The notes under the pieces: generated by a model
Seen by the model: only the letters and a program-made list of their open reading frames with translations
Told to the model about the DNA's origin: nothing
Database searches by the model: none
NCBI GenBank assembly: GCA_910578835.1
Contig: CAJTSK010000019.1
Coordinates: 1-50,285 of the forward strand
Direction: 5' to 3'
Origin: an uncultured Muribaculum sp.
Lineage (GTDB): Bacteria; Bacteroidota; Bacteroidia; Bacteroidales; Muribaculaceae
DNA: 50,285 bases
Translations under genes and position numbers: made by a program
Part shown: positions 34,463 through 43,789 of the stretch, piece after piece
How positions within the stretch are numbered: position 1 is the first letter of the stretch
Layout of the letters: each line of letters starts with the position of its first letter

Positions 34463-36136
34463 TTAATACCAGCCTTCGTTCTGTTTGAGAACACCATTGG
34501 ACAGAGTTATCTGGTCCTCGGGAATCTGGTTGAGACCCTTGGTCTTGATAATCTTGTCTTTATTGTAAGTCACAGTGCCGGCAACACCACCGTTGAGTAC
34601 ATTACCGCCGGTAGCTGCAACAGCGTCGGCAAGCACCTGTACACCCTGGCGGAGGAGGTCCCAGTAGCGGATACCCTCGAAAGCAAGCTCGCGGGCACGT
34701 TCATCCATGATATTCTGCTGGGTAAGCGCGAGAGCGGGAAGTCCGGCACGTGAGCGCACGGCATTGAGGTAAGTGGCACCCTGAGATGAGCCGAGCTCGG
34801 CAGCCATGAGGAGCACGTCGGCATAGCGCATGAGCACCCAAGGCTGTGCGTTACATTCCTGGAATCCGGCAGTACCGGTGGGGTTGGTTGCGGGAAGACC
34901 GTTGCCAAACACCATCGGAGTATATTTCTTGACAGTGTAACCGGTGTATTCGCGCCAGTCGTTGACAGAAGTCTGCCATCCGTCGATTTTCACGCAGCCC
35001 TCTGCCTCAAGGTCGATTACTGAGGCGGTGTAGCGGGGGTCGCCGTTGAGATATTTGTCAATGAAAGCGGGAGTGATGTTGCAGGCGCCCCATCCTTTAC
35101 CGTAGCCGTTTTCAGTGTCGTTAAGGTTACGCATACCCATCATCACGAGCCAGCGGTTAGAGTCGTTGTTACCGTCGTAGTCCTGGGTCGGGGTGAAGTT
35201 TTGGGCAAGAATCACCTCAGAGTTGGCGTCACCTGCATAGGTCGATGTAGACGCCCAGCCAAGTTCGCCGGGTATCGGGTCGAGTGAGGCGGCAGGCCAG
35301 AGATTTTTGAAGTTGGACACGAGAGAGTAGTTGCCGCTTGCAATCACATCTTCAACGGCGGCAAGAGCGTCAGACTTGGTGCATACGCCGGTAGTCTCGC
35401 CTGCCTCGTTAGTGAAGCCGGGGTCCTTTCCATAGTAACCGCTATAGAATAAGTACACACGCGCGAGAATAGCCTCTGCGGCATACTTGGTGATACGGCC
35501 GAAATTGTCAGTGCCGAGATTGGCATTGGCGGGGATATTGGCAATCGCATACTTCAGGTCGTCGACAATGAGGGCATATACCTCTGCGGGGTCGGCCTGA
35601 GCGCGGTTTTCCTCGGAAGGAGCGGTAAACAAAGGAATGTGTCCCCACATACGCACCATGTCAAAATACATTATAGCGCGGAGGGCGCGTGCCTCACCTA
35701 TGTAGAGACCCTCATTGGCGGGATTGCTCCATACATATGTGTGGCTCAACATCTCGTTGCAGCGGTAGACACCTGCGTAATATACTTTCCAGTTGGTAGA
35801 GAAATACTGGAGTTCGGAGGGTGACTGCGACTGGTCAAACTGGTCGAGCATCTGGAATCCACGACCGTCGCCGTTACCGGTAGAGCCATAGCACTCATCG
35901 CTCATGACTGTAGCCTGAAGGTAGATATTGGCGCTTCCGGGATTGGATGAAATCTGACGCCATCCGTCGTAGCAACCGATAAGGGCACGCCATGCGTCGC
36001 CTTCGGTCTTATAGAAGTTGCCGGTAGTCGACTCGGTCTTTGACGAGACGTCAAGGAAGCTTTCGGAGCAAGACCCGAGGCTGAGTGCGGTAAGCACCAC
36101 TCCGGCAGTCAATATATTGGATTTGAATCTTTTCAT
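34463..36136 (-). CDS. SusD-like outer-membrane glycan-binding lipoprotein
   Basis: Lid protein that works on top of the SusC transporter. It is 557 residues, with lipoprotein signal LSLGSC and the family opening CSESFLDVSSKTESTTGNFYKTEGDAWRALIGCYDGW. Helical TPR-type region with EARALRAIMYFDMVRMWGHIPLF, AILARVYLFYSGYYG and the C-terminal QPWVLMRYADVLLMAAEL and NIMDERARELAFEGIRYWDLLRQG, all hallmarks of the SusD/RagB family. It follows the SusC-like gene by 30 bp. Confidence 0.95.
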   Translation of the reverse strand: MKRFKSNILTAGVVLTALSLGSCSESFLDVSSKTESTTGNFYKTEGDAWRALIGCYDGWRQISSNPGSANIYLQATVMSDECYGSTGNGDGRGFQMLDQFDQSQSPSELQYFSTNWKVYYAGVYRCNEMLSHTYVWSNPANEGLYIGEARALRAIMYFDMVRMWGHIPLFTAPSEENRAQADPAEVYALIVDDLKYAIANIPANANLGTDNFGRITKYAAEAILARVYLFYSGYYGKDPGFTNEAGETTGVCTKSDALAAVEDVIASGNYSLVSNFKNLWPAASLDPIPGELGWASTSTYAGDANSEVILAQNFTPTQDYDGNNDSNRWLVMMGMRNLNDTENGYGKGWGACNITPAFIDKYLNGDPRYTASVIDLEAEGCVKIDGWQTSVNDWREYTGYTVKKYTPMVFGNGLPATNPTGTAGFQECNAQPWVLMRYADVLLMAAELGSSQGATYLNAVRSRAGLPALALTQQNIMDERARELAFEGIRYWDLLRQGVQVLADAVAATGGNVLNGGVAGTVTYNKDKIIKTKGLNQIPEDQITLSNGVLKQNEGWY

Positions 36137-36166
36137 TGTATATTCAAAATTTTGTAGTTTTCAATC

Positions 36167-39100
36167 TTAGAAAGCAAGGTTAACACCGACCAGGAATGTG
36201 CGGGGACGCGGGTAGTAACCGAGGTCGACACCCGACACCCAGTTCTGTGTACCGTAACCGATTTCGGGGTCCATACCGTCATACTTGGTGAAAGTAAGAA
36301 GGTTCTGTGCCTGGAAATAGAGGCGGCACTGGCTGCACCATTTCTGGTTCATGAGCGGAGCGAAGTCATAACCGAGAGTGACGTTGCTGATACGCAGGAA
36401 GTCGCCATCCTGAATGTAGAGGTCGCTGAACTGCCAGTTGATGTTGGTGTTGGTAACGCGCGGAATCTTGTTGGATGTGCCTTCGCCTGTCCAGCGGTCA
36501 AGAATGCGCTTGGTGTAGTTGGCTTTCTGGTTGACCTGGTTGCGGTAGCTCTGCACGAGCTTGTTGCCGGCAACTCCGGTGGCAACGATGCCGAGGTCAA
36601 AGTTTTTCCAGTAGAGATTGATGTTGAAACCGTAGGTGAACTTGGGCATACCGTTGCCGAGGTTTACCTTATCGTTGGAGTCAATCACGCCGTCGTGGTT
36701 GACATCGACATAGATTACATCACCGGGGCGGGGTGACTCCTGGAGGACACCGTTGCCGGCTGCAACCCAGTCGTTGATCTGCTGCTCGTTCTGGAAGATA
36801 CCTGCAGTCTTGTAGCCCCAGAAGTAACCGATGGGCTGACCGTTTTCGGCGCGGTAAAATTCCTGTGAGTTGTCGTAAAGCTGGTTAGTTTCACCGTGGA
36901 TGATACCGTCTTCAGTGGGGATTGAACCTACCTTGTTCTTGTTCCATGCACCGTTTACGCCTACGCTATAAGCAAAGTCCTTGCCGATTACGTCGTTCCA
37001 GGTCACATTGAACTCGACACCGGTATTTTTCACGCTACCGCCGTTGATGAAGGGAGCGTCAGTACCGGCTGTAGCAAGCACGGGAGCTACAACGAGCCAG
37101 TCTTTGGTATTCTTCATGTAGAAGTCGAAGTTAACGGCAAGACGGTTGTTGAGCAAGCGGGCGTCAAAACCGAAGTCGGTCTGCTCAGAGGTCTCCCAAG
37201 AGAGGTCATAGTTGCCGAGGCGGCTGGGATAAGCACCCCAGTTGTTACCGAGCACTGTGTCATAACCGGTATTGTAAACACCGTTAGGTCCGAGATACTG
37301 ACCGAAGAAGTAGTGAGTGTTCTGAGTCTTGATGGGGGCGAGGAACTGGTAAGGAGCGATATCCTGGTTACCTACACGACCCCAGCTGGCACGAATCTTG
37401 AGGAAGTCAAGCCAGCCGCGGGTAGATTCCATAAACGACTCGCTTGAGATATTCCAACCTGCCGACACTGAGGGGAACCAGCCGAAGCGGTGACCGCGGG
37501 CGAAGTTAGAAGAACCGTCGCAACGGAGAGTGAAGTTAATCATGTATTTTTCAGCCCAGTTCCAGCCGAGACGACCGAAGTAGCTGACGCGGCGGCTTTC
37601 ATTCTGGGGATAGCCCGATGCGCTGAGACCGTCGCCGGTAGAAGCTGCAGTACCGTTGCTGATCCAGGCATAAGGCCAAGTGTCGAAACCTTCCTTGAGA
37701 TAAGCCTGGTTGGCACCGAGGTAAGTACCCTGGTAGCGGTAAGCTTCCATACCGATAAGAGCGTTAAACGCGTGGTCCTTGATATTCCAGTCGTAAGAAG
37801 CGGTGTTGGTCCACTGCATTGACAGACCGTGGTTCATGTTCTGTGACACGCGGGTCTGAGAAAGATTCTGGCTGTAGGGCGAGAACTGATACAGCGGAGT
37901 GAAGCTGCGGTATTCTGAAGATGAGTAGTTGACACCATATACAGTGCGTATGCGCAGGTTCTTGATAGGCTCTACCTGTGCATATACGTTTGCATCGAAG
38001 CGTGCCACCTTGTTGCGGTTGTTGGTGTTGGTCATCATGGCGCCGTAGGGGTTGCCTTCATTGGCATACCAGTCAGAATCGGAGGTGTCGTTGAAAGGAG
38101 AACCAAACTTGCCGTTGTCGCTGTATACGGGAGCAAGCGGAGTCATGTCAAACGCACCGCGGAGTGAGTTGTTGTACTGGTTGCCGACACCGATACCCAC
38201 GCTCTTTACATAAGAGAATGAAGCCTGCTCGCCTATAGTGACGATACCGTTGAATAGCTTGTGGTCGGAGTTGACACGGAAGTTGTAGCGTGAATAGTTG
38301 GACACATCCTTGCCACCCACGATACCCTCCTGGTCGATGTAACCGAGAGAGATTGCATATGTGCTGTTGGCCGAACCGCCGCTCACACCGAGGTTGTAGC
38401 TCTGGGTAGTGGCGTTATCCTTAAACATGGTGTCGATCCAGTCAGTGTCGATCACGCTTGTAGGCTGACCGTCGGCATTGTAGTTCCAGATGCTCTTGAA
38501 GCTACCCCAGTCGTAGGGAGCCGCGCCTGAGTTAAGCATTGACTCATCCTGGATAGTCATGTACTCGTAAGCGTTGAGCATCTCCATCTTCTTGGCAGCG
38601 CTCTGCCATCCGAAATAACCGTCGAAAGTAACCTTGGCACGACCTTCCTTACCCTGCTTGGTGGTGACAAGCACAACACCGTTGGCTGCCTGCGCACCGT
38701 AGATAGCTGCAGAAGCGGCATCCTTCAACACGTCGATTGACTCGATGTCGGAGGGGTTAAGTGTGTTAATGTCGCCGGGCATACCGTCAATAAGGTAAAG
38801 CGGGCTTGAGTTACCGGTAGTACCGAGACCACGCACGGTAACCTTCATACCCTCGCCGGGCTGACCCGAGCTTGACGCGATGTTCACGCCGGGGAGCTGA
38901 CCCTGCATTGCCTGCAGCGGGCTTGTGGTGTTCATCTTCGCGATATCGTCGCCCTTAATCTGTGCTGTCGCACCGGTGACGAGTTTCTTCTTTTGAACGC
39001 CATAACCGATGACCACCACTTCGTCGAGCACTTCGGCGTTCTCGCTCATGGCAACATCCATACGGGAACTTGTAACGGCAAGCTCGCGCGAAGCCATGCC

Positions 39101-39364
39101 GACATAAGAGAACACAAGAGTCTGACCAGTCTCAGCCTTGATAGAGTAATTGCCGTCAATGTCGGTGCTTGTACCGGCAGTAGCACCCTTCACCTGCACC
39201 GTCACGCCGATGAGAGGTTCACCGTCGGATGCAGAAGTCACCGTACCTGTCACTGTCAAAGTCTCGGCGCTGATATAGCCGACACTTGCCAACAGGCACA
39301 GAGTCACCAATGCAGCACGGAAGAATCGTGACTTCCGGCAATGTTCCATTAGTTTTTTTCCCAT
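36167..39364 (-). CDS. SusC-like TonB-dependent outer-membrane transporter
   Basis: Imports oligosaccharides with energy from TonB. The 1065-residue protein has a signal peptide (about 1-33) and a carboxypeptidase-D-like N-terminal extension (GTVTSASDGEPLIGVTVQVKG..TDIDGNYSI). The plug domain carries the TonB-box-like DEVVVIGYG, PGVNIASSSGQPG and SPLYLIDGMPGDINTLNPSDIESIDVLKDAASAAIYGA, and the beta-barrel ends in GVNLAF with terminal Phe. It heads the operon SusC, SusD, two binding proteins, GH5. The divergent gene is the hybrid regulator, 303 bp away. Confidence 0.96.
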   Translation of the reverse strand: MGKKLMEHCRKSRFFRAALVTLCLLASVGYISAETLTVTGTVTSASDGEPLIGVTVQVKGATAGTSTDIDGNYSIKAETGQTLVFSYVGMASRELAVTSSRMDVAMSENAEVLDEVVVIGYGVQKKKLVTGATAQIKGDDIAKMNTTSPLQAMQGQLPGVNIASSSGQPGEGMKVTVRGLGTTGNSSPLYLIDGMPGDINTLNPSDIESIDVLKDAASAAIYGAQAANGVVLVTTKQGKEGRAKVTFDGYFGWQSAAKKMEMLNAYEYMTIQDESMLNSGAAPYDWGSFKSIWNYNADGQPTSVIDTDWIDTMFKDNATTQSYNLGVSGGSANSTYAISLGYIDQEGIVGGKDVSNYSRYNFRVNSDHKLFNGIVTIGEQASFSYVKSVGIGVGNQYNNSLRGAFDMTPLAPVYSDNGKFGSPFNDTSDSDWYANEGNPYGAMMTNTNNRNKVARFDANVYAQVEPIKNLRIRTVYGVNYSSSEYRSFTPLYQFSPYSQNLSQTRVSQNMNHGLSMQWTNTASYDWNIKDHAFNALIGMEAYRYQGTYLGANQAYLKEGFDTWPYAWISNGTAASTGDGLSASGYPQNESRRVSYFGRLGWNWAEKYMINFTLRCDGSSNFARGHRFGWFPSVSAGWNISSESFMESTRGWLDFLKIRASWGRVGNQDIAPYQFLAPIKTQNTHYFFGQYLGPNGVYNTGYDTVLGNNWGAYPSRLGNYDLSWETSEQTDFGFDARLLNNRLAVNFDFYMKNTKDWLVVAPVLATAGTDAPFINGGSVKNTGVEFNVTWNDVIGKDFAYSVGVNGAWNKNKVGSIPTEDGIIHGETNQLYDNSQEFYRAENGQPIGYFWGYKTAGIFQNEQQINDWVAAGNGVLQESPRPGDVIYVDVNHDGVIDSNDKVNLGNGMPKFTYGFNINLYWKNFDLGIVATGVAGNKLVQSYRNQVNQKANYTKRILDRWTGEGTSNKIPRVTNTNINWQFSDLYIQDGDFLRISNVTLGYDFAPLMNQKWCSQCRLYFQAQNLLTFTKYDGMDPEIGYGTQNWVSGVDLGYYPRPRTFLVGVNLAF

Positions 39365-39667
39365 TGAAAAATGATTTAAAGTGTTAGAATTAAAGTTTGT
39401 TTTAGGTTTGACTTATTCAGGCTTAAAAAAGACTAAATTTTTCAATCGTAAAAGTAGGTTAAATCCCCTTAACTTACGTTACCAAATGTGTCGTGAATGG
39501 GTACAATTACACACACGGAAGGGTCAAAATGTTACATTGAGATGCACAAAATGTTTACTTAACATTAAAATGTGTTATACAGCATGGTTTTAACAGTGCT
39601 AAAATTGCAGGAATTGCACTAATTTTGGGTAAAATAATATCTGACATAGCACAGCTTTGAATATTTT
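39365..39667. promoter_or_regulatory. Divergent control region of the xyloglucan locus
   Basis: The 303 bp between the SusC-like gene and the hybrid regulator hold CAAAATGTT at 39525-39533 and again at 39547-39555 (22 bp apart), a weaker TAAAATGTG at 39566-39574, an inverted repeat AATGTT-N5-AACATT (39550-39566) and ATGGGTACAA at 39497-39506. On plus, TAATTTTG (39620-39627) is a -7 candidate for the regulator. I find no clear -7 box for the SusC side, as expected for an activator-dependent promoter. Confidence 0.55.
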
Positions 39668-42600
39668 ATGAAAATTCGTGAGTTATTAACATTTATCCTG
39701 CTCCTCACCATAACCGACCTTTCCGGCGCAAGCCTGCGATTCAAACATATCGAGGCGACTGACGGATTATCTGACAACAAGATTAACACTATCCTGAAAG
39801 ACCGCGACGGATTTGTGTGGATTGCCACAGTGTCAGGACTCAACCGTTACGACGGATATAATATAAAGGTATATCGCAACGAACCCGACGACTCTACCTC
39901 AATCAGCGACAATTTCATCGACGACATCGTGCAGGCTGCCGACGGCAAGCTATGGATAAGCGCCGGAGGCCGTTACGTAATGTATGACCCTGAGACCGAC
40001 TCATTTAACAACCAGCCCGACAAGGTGCTCGCCTCCTACGGCATAAAGGGAGAGCCTACCAAAATCGTTGCCGACAGCAAGGGGGAGTGGATATATGCAA
40101 AAGACGAAGGGCTATTCAGGCACACGGGAGACTCCACCACCAAACTCGAAGGCATCATCTCCGGCAACCGGGAAATAACCGGCATATGCCCCCTCAACGA
40201 CAGCATAAACACCGCTATAATAGACAATCACGGCACCATAACCATAGTAAACAGCGCAGGGAAGGTGACGCGACACGACGACACCATAGCAGCCACGATA
40301 AAAGGTGCCGCACATTTCTGGCTGTTCGCCGACCGGGAAGGACTTCTATGGGTTTACGGTATTCCCGGAGTGTGGGTCCTTGACACGCACTCCGGAGGAT
40401 GGATCCATCCTCCGCTGCCCGACGACATTCACCCGTCGTCAATCCGCGCCATTGCGCAGGATGACACAGGCAGGACATGGCTCGGGCTTGACAATGAAGG
40501 CGTTGCAGTCATCGATAAAAGCGGGGATGTCATGAGAATAGCCAACAACCCAAACGACATCTATTCGCTCGGCAACAACTCGGTCACATCGCTTCTTGCC
40601 GACAACAAGGGCATAATGTGGGTAGGTACCCAGAAAAAGGGAGTGTCGGTGTACAACGACAGCGAATTTAAGTTTGACCTTGAGGCGATGCCCGATGTCA
40701 ACTGCGTCGTGGAAGCATCGCAGCCCGGTCAATACTGGATAGGCACCGACACCAACGGACTGATGCTCTGGGACCGCCGTACAGGCGCGCTGACAGCAGT
40801 CAAAGACCCCTCGGAAAATGGACGTCATTGCCATGCAATCACCACCATACAGAAAGCAAAAGACGGCTCGCTGTGGATCGGCTCGTTCAACAACGGTCTG
40901 TCCCACTATGTCAACGGGAGATTTATACATTACGGCACAGCCGACGGCCTCCCCAACGACAATGTGTGGGCTATCGACGAAAACAGCGACGGCACCCTCT
41001 GGGTGGGCACTCTCGGCGGAGGACTCTCGCTCCTGAATCCCGCCACACGCACCGCCACCACCTACACTGCCGAAAACAGCGAACTACCTGCCGATTATGT
41101 GATGACAATGACGCGTGGCAGCGACGGCAAACTTTACATAGGCACCACCAACGGACTCGCGACCCTCGACCCCGTGACCAATAAAATCGTGGCGGTCAAC
41201 GGCACCCGCGACGACGGCGGTCAACTTGAAAAGCGCTCTATAGGACAACTGTTTACCGACAGCCGCGGACTCCTATGGATAGGCACCCGCGACGGGCTAT
41301 GTGTCTACGACATCAAGCACGACCGCATCTACGAGGTGCCGCTGCTCCCCAATCTCTCGCGCCCGTTTATCCTCGGAATGGTAGAAGACTCGGCACGCAA
41401 CCTCTGGATAGGGGTCGACGGCAGCATAATCAACATAACCGTGGCACCCGACATCAACAATTCGGGCTACAGCTTCACGCCCCACGTGTATTCGGGCAAG
41501 GACGGACTTCAGAACAGCACATTCAACCAGCGTTCGATGGCGATGCTCGACAACGGTGACATAGTGGTAGGAGGTCTGTACGGACTCAACCGCGTGTCGC
41601 CCGGCAGCATCCGCTACAACCTCTCACGACCCAACGTGATATTCACCGACCTCATCCTTCAGGGCGGAGAGCCTGTAAGACCTGGAAAAGAGTATGACAA
41701 CCAAGTGATACTCAACAAGACACTCAACCACACATCGAAAGTCACCCTCACTTACCGGCAGAACAGTTTCACCATATATTTTGCCACTGACAACCACATC
41801 CTGCCCGAGCACACCACCTATTACTACAAGCTCGAAGGATTCCGCGACGAGTGGCTGGAGTGCCCTCCCGGCATGCACCACGTGACTTACACCAACCTTA
41901 GCCCCGGCAATTACACGCTTCTGGTAAAAGCGGTCAACAGCGACGGCGTGGAAGGAAATGCCGAACGTTCGCTCGAAATCGTCATCACCCCTCCTGTATG
42001 GGCTACCACATGGGCAAAAATCATTTATGTAATCCTCGCTATCGCCCTCGTGGCTCTTCTCTTCATAGGACTGAAACGCCACGAACACAGCCGCTATATC
42101 AAGCGACAGCAAGAGGAGTCGGCGCGCAAGCAGGAGGAGCTTAACCAGATGAAATTCAAGTTTTACACCAATGTCAGCCACGAGCTCCGCACTCCCCTGA
42201 CCCTCATACTCTCGCCGCTCGAATCAATGATGCGCGACGACAACGACGAGCGCACAACAAAGCGGCTCACCACCATGCACGCCAACGCGTCACGCCTGCT
42301 ATACCTTGTCAACCAGCTCCTTGACTTCCGCAAAAACGAAGTGGCGGGACTCACCTTCAACGGCTCCACCGGCGATGTGATAAGCTTCCTGCGCGGCGCA
42401 TTCAACTCATTTACCGACGTCGCAGAGAAAAAGAACATCGACATGGAATTTCACGCCAACACCGACCGCCTCGACATGCTTTTTGATGCCGACAAACTCG
42501 GGAAAGTGATAGTCAACCTCCTCTCCAACGCAATGAAATTCACCCCCGACGGCGGCAAAATCGATGTCGACATCCAAGTCGTGGGCAAGATGCTGCGGAT

Positions 42601-43651
42601 ACGCGTGATTGACACCGGCTGCGGAGTACCCGACAATGAGAAGACCCATGTATTTGAGCGCTTCTACCAGGGGGGCAACAACAAGGGTGGCGAAAGCGGC
42701 TCAGGCATCGGCTTGAGCCTCGTCAAAGAATATATAAGGCTCCACGAAGGCGACGTGTGGGTGCAGGATACCCCCGGCGGCGGCGCGACATTCATCATAG
42801 ACATCCCTGTAAAACAGGCAGTAACCACAGCACACCCCTCAGAAGAAGAGACCGGGGCTGACACCGCCGCGCCGGCTGCTACAGAAAAGCAAGCGCAACG
42901 CCCCACCGCACTGCTTGTCGACGACAACCACGACCTGCTCGACTTCATGCGCGACGAGCTGAGTACCGATTTCAACATCATCACCGCCTCCGACGGCACC
43001 GAGGCACTTAAAATCCTCGCCGACCGCAAAACCGACATTATCGTCACCGACCTCATGATGCCCCACATGGATGGTATAGAGCTGTGCAGGCGACTGAAGA
43101 CCGACCCCAAGACACTCAACACCCCCATAATCGTGGTGACGGCGAAGCAAGATGTACGCTCCGTCGTGGAAGGACTCACCGTAGGCGCCGACGATTATGT
43201 GACAAAACCGTTCAACAACGAGGTATTGCGCCTGAAGATGAAGCGTCTCGTCGACCTGCGCCTCAAGGGAGCCACACGCACCCCGCTCATGCCCGAACCG
43301 GAAAAGGTCAAAATCACCTCACTCGACGAAAAGCTCATAGAGCGTGCCGTGAAATATGTCGAAGACAACATCTCCCGCAGCGACCTGTCGGTGGAAGAGC
43401 TGAGCAAGGCTCTCGGCATGAGCCGTGTCCACCTCTACAAGAAGATTCTGCACATCACCGGCAAGACTCCGATTGAGTTCATACGCATACTGCGACTCAA
43501 GCGCGCCACGCAATACCTGCGTGAAAGCCAGCTGAATGTATCGGAAATCGCCTATCAGTTAGGCTTCAACAACCCGAAGTATTTCAGCAAATACTTCCAG
43601 GAAGAGTTTGGAATCTCGCCGTCGGAATATCAGAAACGCGAGGGGATATAA
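39668..43651 (+). CDS. Hybrid two-component system sensor/regulator
   Basis: One-protein signalling system that senses a glycan fragment in the periplasm and switches on its locus. The 1327 residues contain a signal peptide (1-21), two seven-bladed-type propeller halves built of repeats such as DRDGFVWIAT and ADNKGIMWVGT, a Y_Y_Y domain ending near 775, a membrane helix (about 783-803), HisKA with His838 in SHELRTP, HATPase (NLLSNAMKFTPDGG, GSGIGLSLVKEY), a receiver domain with Asp1128 in VTDLMMP, and an AraC-type DNA-binding domain (VEELSKALGMSRVHLYKKI, EIAYQLGFNNPKYFSKYFQEEFG). It diverges from the SusC operon and precedes the GH31 gene on plus; both control regions share a possible binding motif. 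Confidence 0.96.
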   Translation: MKIRELLTFILLLTITDLSGASLRFKHIEATDGLSDNKINTILKDRDGFVWIATVSGLNRYDGYNIKVYRNEPDDSTSISDNFIDDIVQAADGKLWISAGGRYVMYDPETDSFNNQPDKVLASYGIKGEPTKIVADSKGEWIYAKDEGLFRHTGDSTTKLEGIISGNREITGICPLNDSINTAIIDNHGTITIVNSAGKVTRHDDTIAATIKGAAHFWLFADREGLLWVYGIPGVWVLDTHSGGWIHPPLPDDIHPSSIRAIAQDDTGRTWLGLDNEGVAVIDKSGDVMRIANNPNDIYSLGNNSVTSLLADNKGIMWVGTQKKGVSVYNDSEFKFDLEAMPDVNCVVEASQPGQYWIGTDTNGLMLWDRRTGALTAVKDPSENGRHCHAITTIQKAKDGSLWIGSFNNGLSHYVNGRFIHYGTADGLPNDNVWAIDENSDGTLWVGTLGGGLSLLNPATRTATTYTAENSELPADYVMTMTRGSDGKLYIGTTNGLATLDPVTNKIVAVNGTRDDGGQLEKRSIGQLFTDSRGLLWIGTRDGLCVYDIKHDRIYEVPLLPNLSRPFILGMVEDSARNLWIGVDGSIINITVAPDINNSGYSFTPHVYSGKDGLQNSTFNQRSMAMLDNGDIVVGGLYGLNRVSPGSIRYNLSRPNVIFTDLILQGGEPVRPGKEYDNQVILNKTLNHTSKVTLTYRQNSFTIYFATDNHILPEHTTYYYKLEGFRDEWLECPPGMHHVTYTNLSPGNYTLLVKAVNSDGVEGNAERSLEIVITPPVWATTWAKIIYVILAIALVALLFIGLKRHEHSRYIKRQQEESARKQEELNQMKFKFYTNVSHELRTPLTLILSPLESMMRDDNDERTTKRLTTMHANASRLLYLVNQLLDFRKNEVAGLTFNGSTGDVISFLRGAFNSFTDVAEKKNIDMEFHANTDRLDMLFDADKLGKVIVNLLSNAMKFTPDGGKIDVDIQVVGKMLRIRVIDTGCGVPDNEKTHVFERFYQGGNNKGGESGSGIGLSLVKEYIRLHEGDVWVQDTPGGGATFIIDIPVKQAVTTAHPSEEETGADTAAPAATEKQAQRPTALLVDDNHDLLDFMRDELSTDFNIITASDGTEALKILADRKTDIIVTDLMMPHMDGIELCRRLKTDPKTLNTPIIVVTAKQDVRSVVEGLTVGADDYVTKPFNNEVLRLKMKRLVDLRLKGATRTPLMPEPEKVKITSLDEKLIERAVKYVEDNISRSDLSVEELSKALGMSRVHLYKKILHITGKTPIEFIRILRLKRATQYLRESQLNVSEIAYQLGFNNPKYFSKYFQEEFGISPSEYQKREGI

Positions 43652-43763
43652 CATTTTGTACCCATCGACAAAACAATTTTAACACCGTAAAATCATTTTT
43701 TACGGCAACAATCAACATAATAGCCACATACCTCACCTAAACGTTAAGTAACTTTGTAAAGTT
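43650..43763 (+). promoter_or_regulatory. Control region of the GH31 gene
   Basis: Contains AACATTTTG (43650-43658, reverse complement of the CAAAATGTT motif in the divergent region), joined to TTGTACCCAT (43656-43665, reverse complement of ATGGGTACAA). Next is an inverted repeat CCGTAAAA-N5-TTTTACGG (43685-43705) without a T-run after it. TAACTTTG (43749-43756) is a good -7 box about 34 bp before the ATG, and AACTTT-GT-AAAGTT (43750-43763) forms a dyad across it. Confidence 0.55.
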
Positions 43764-43789
43764 AAAATCAATGCCACAAACTAACTAAT

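Noticed and set aside
43685..43705. Hairpin after the hybrid regulator as its intrinsic terminator
   Set aside because: AT-rich stem without a following T-run; listed as a possible operator instead.
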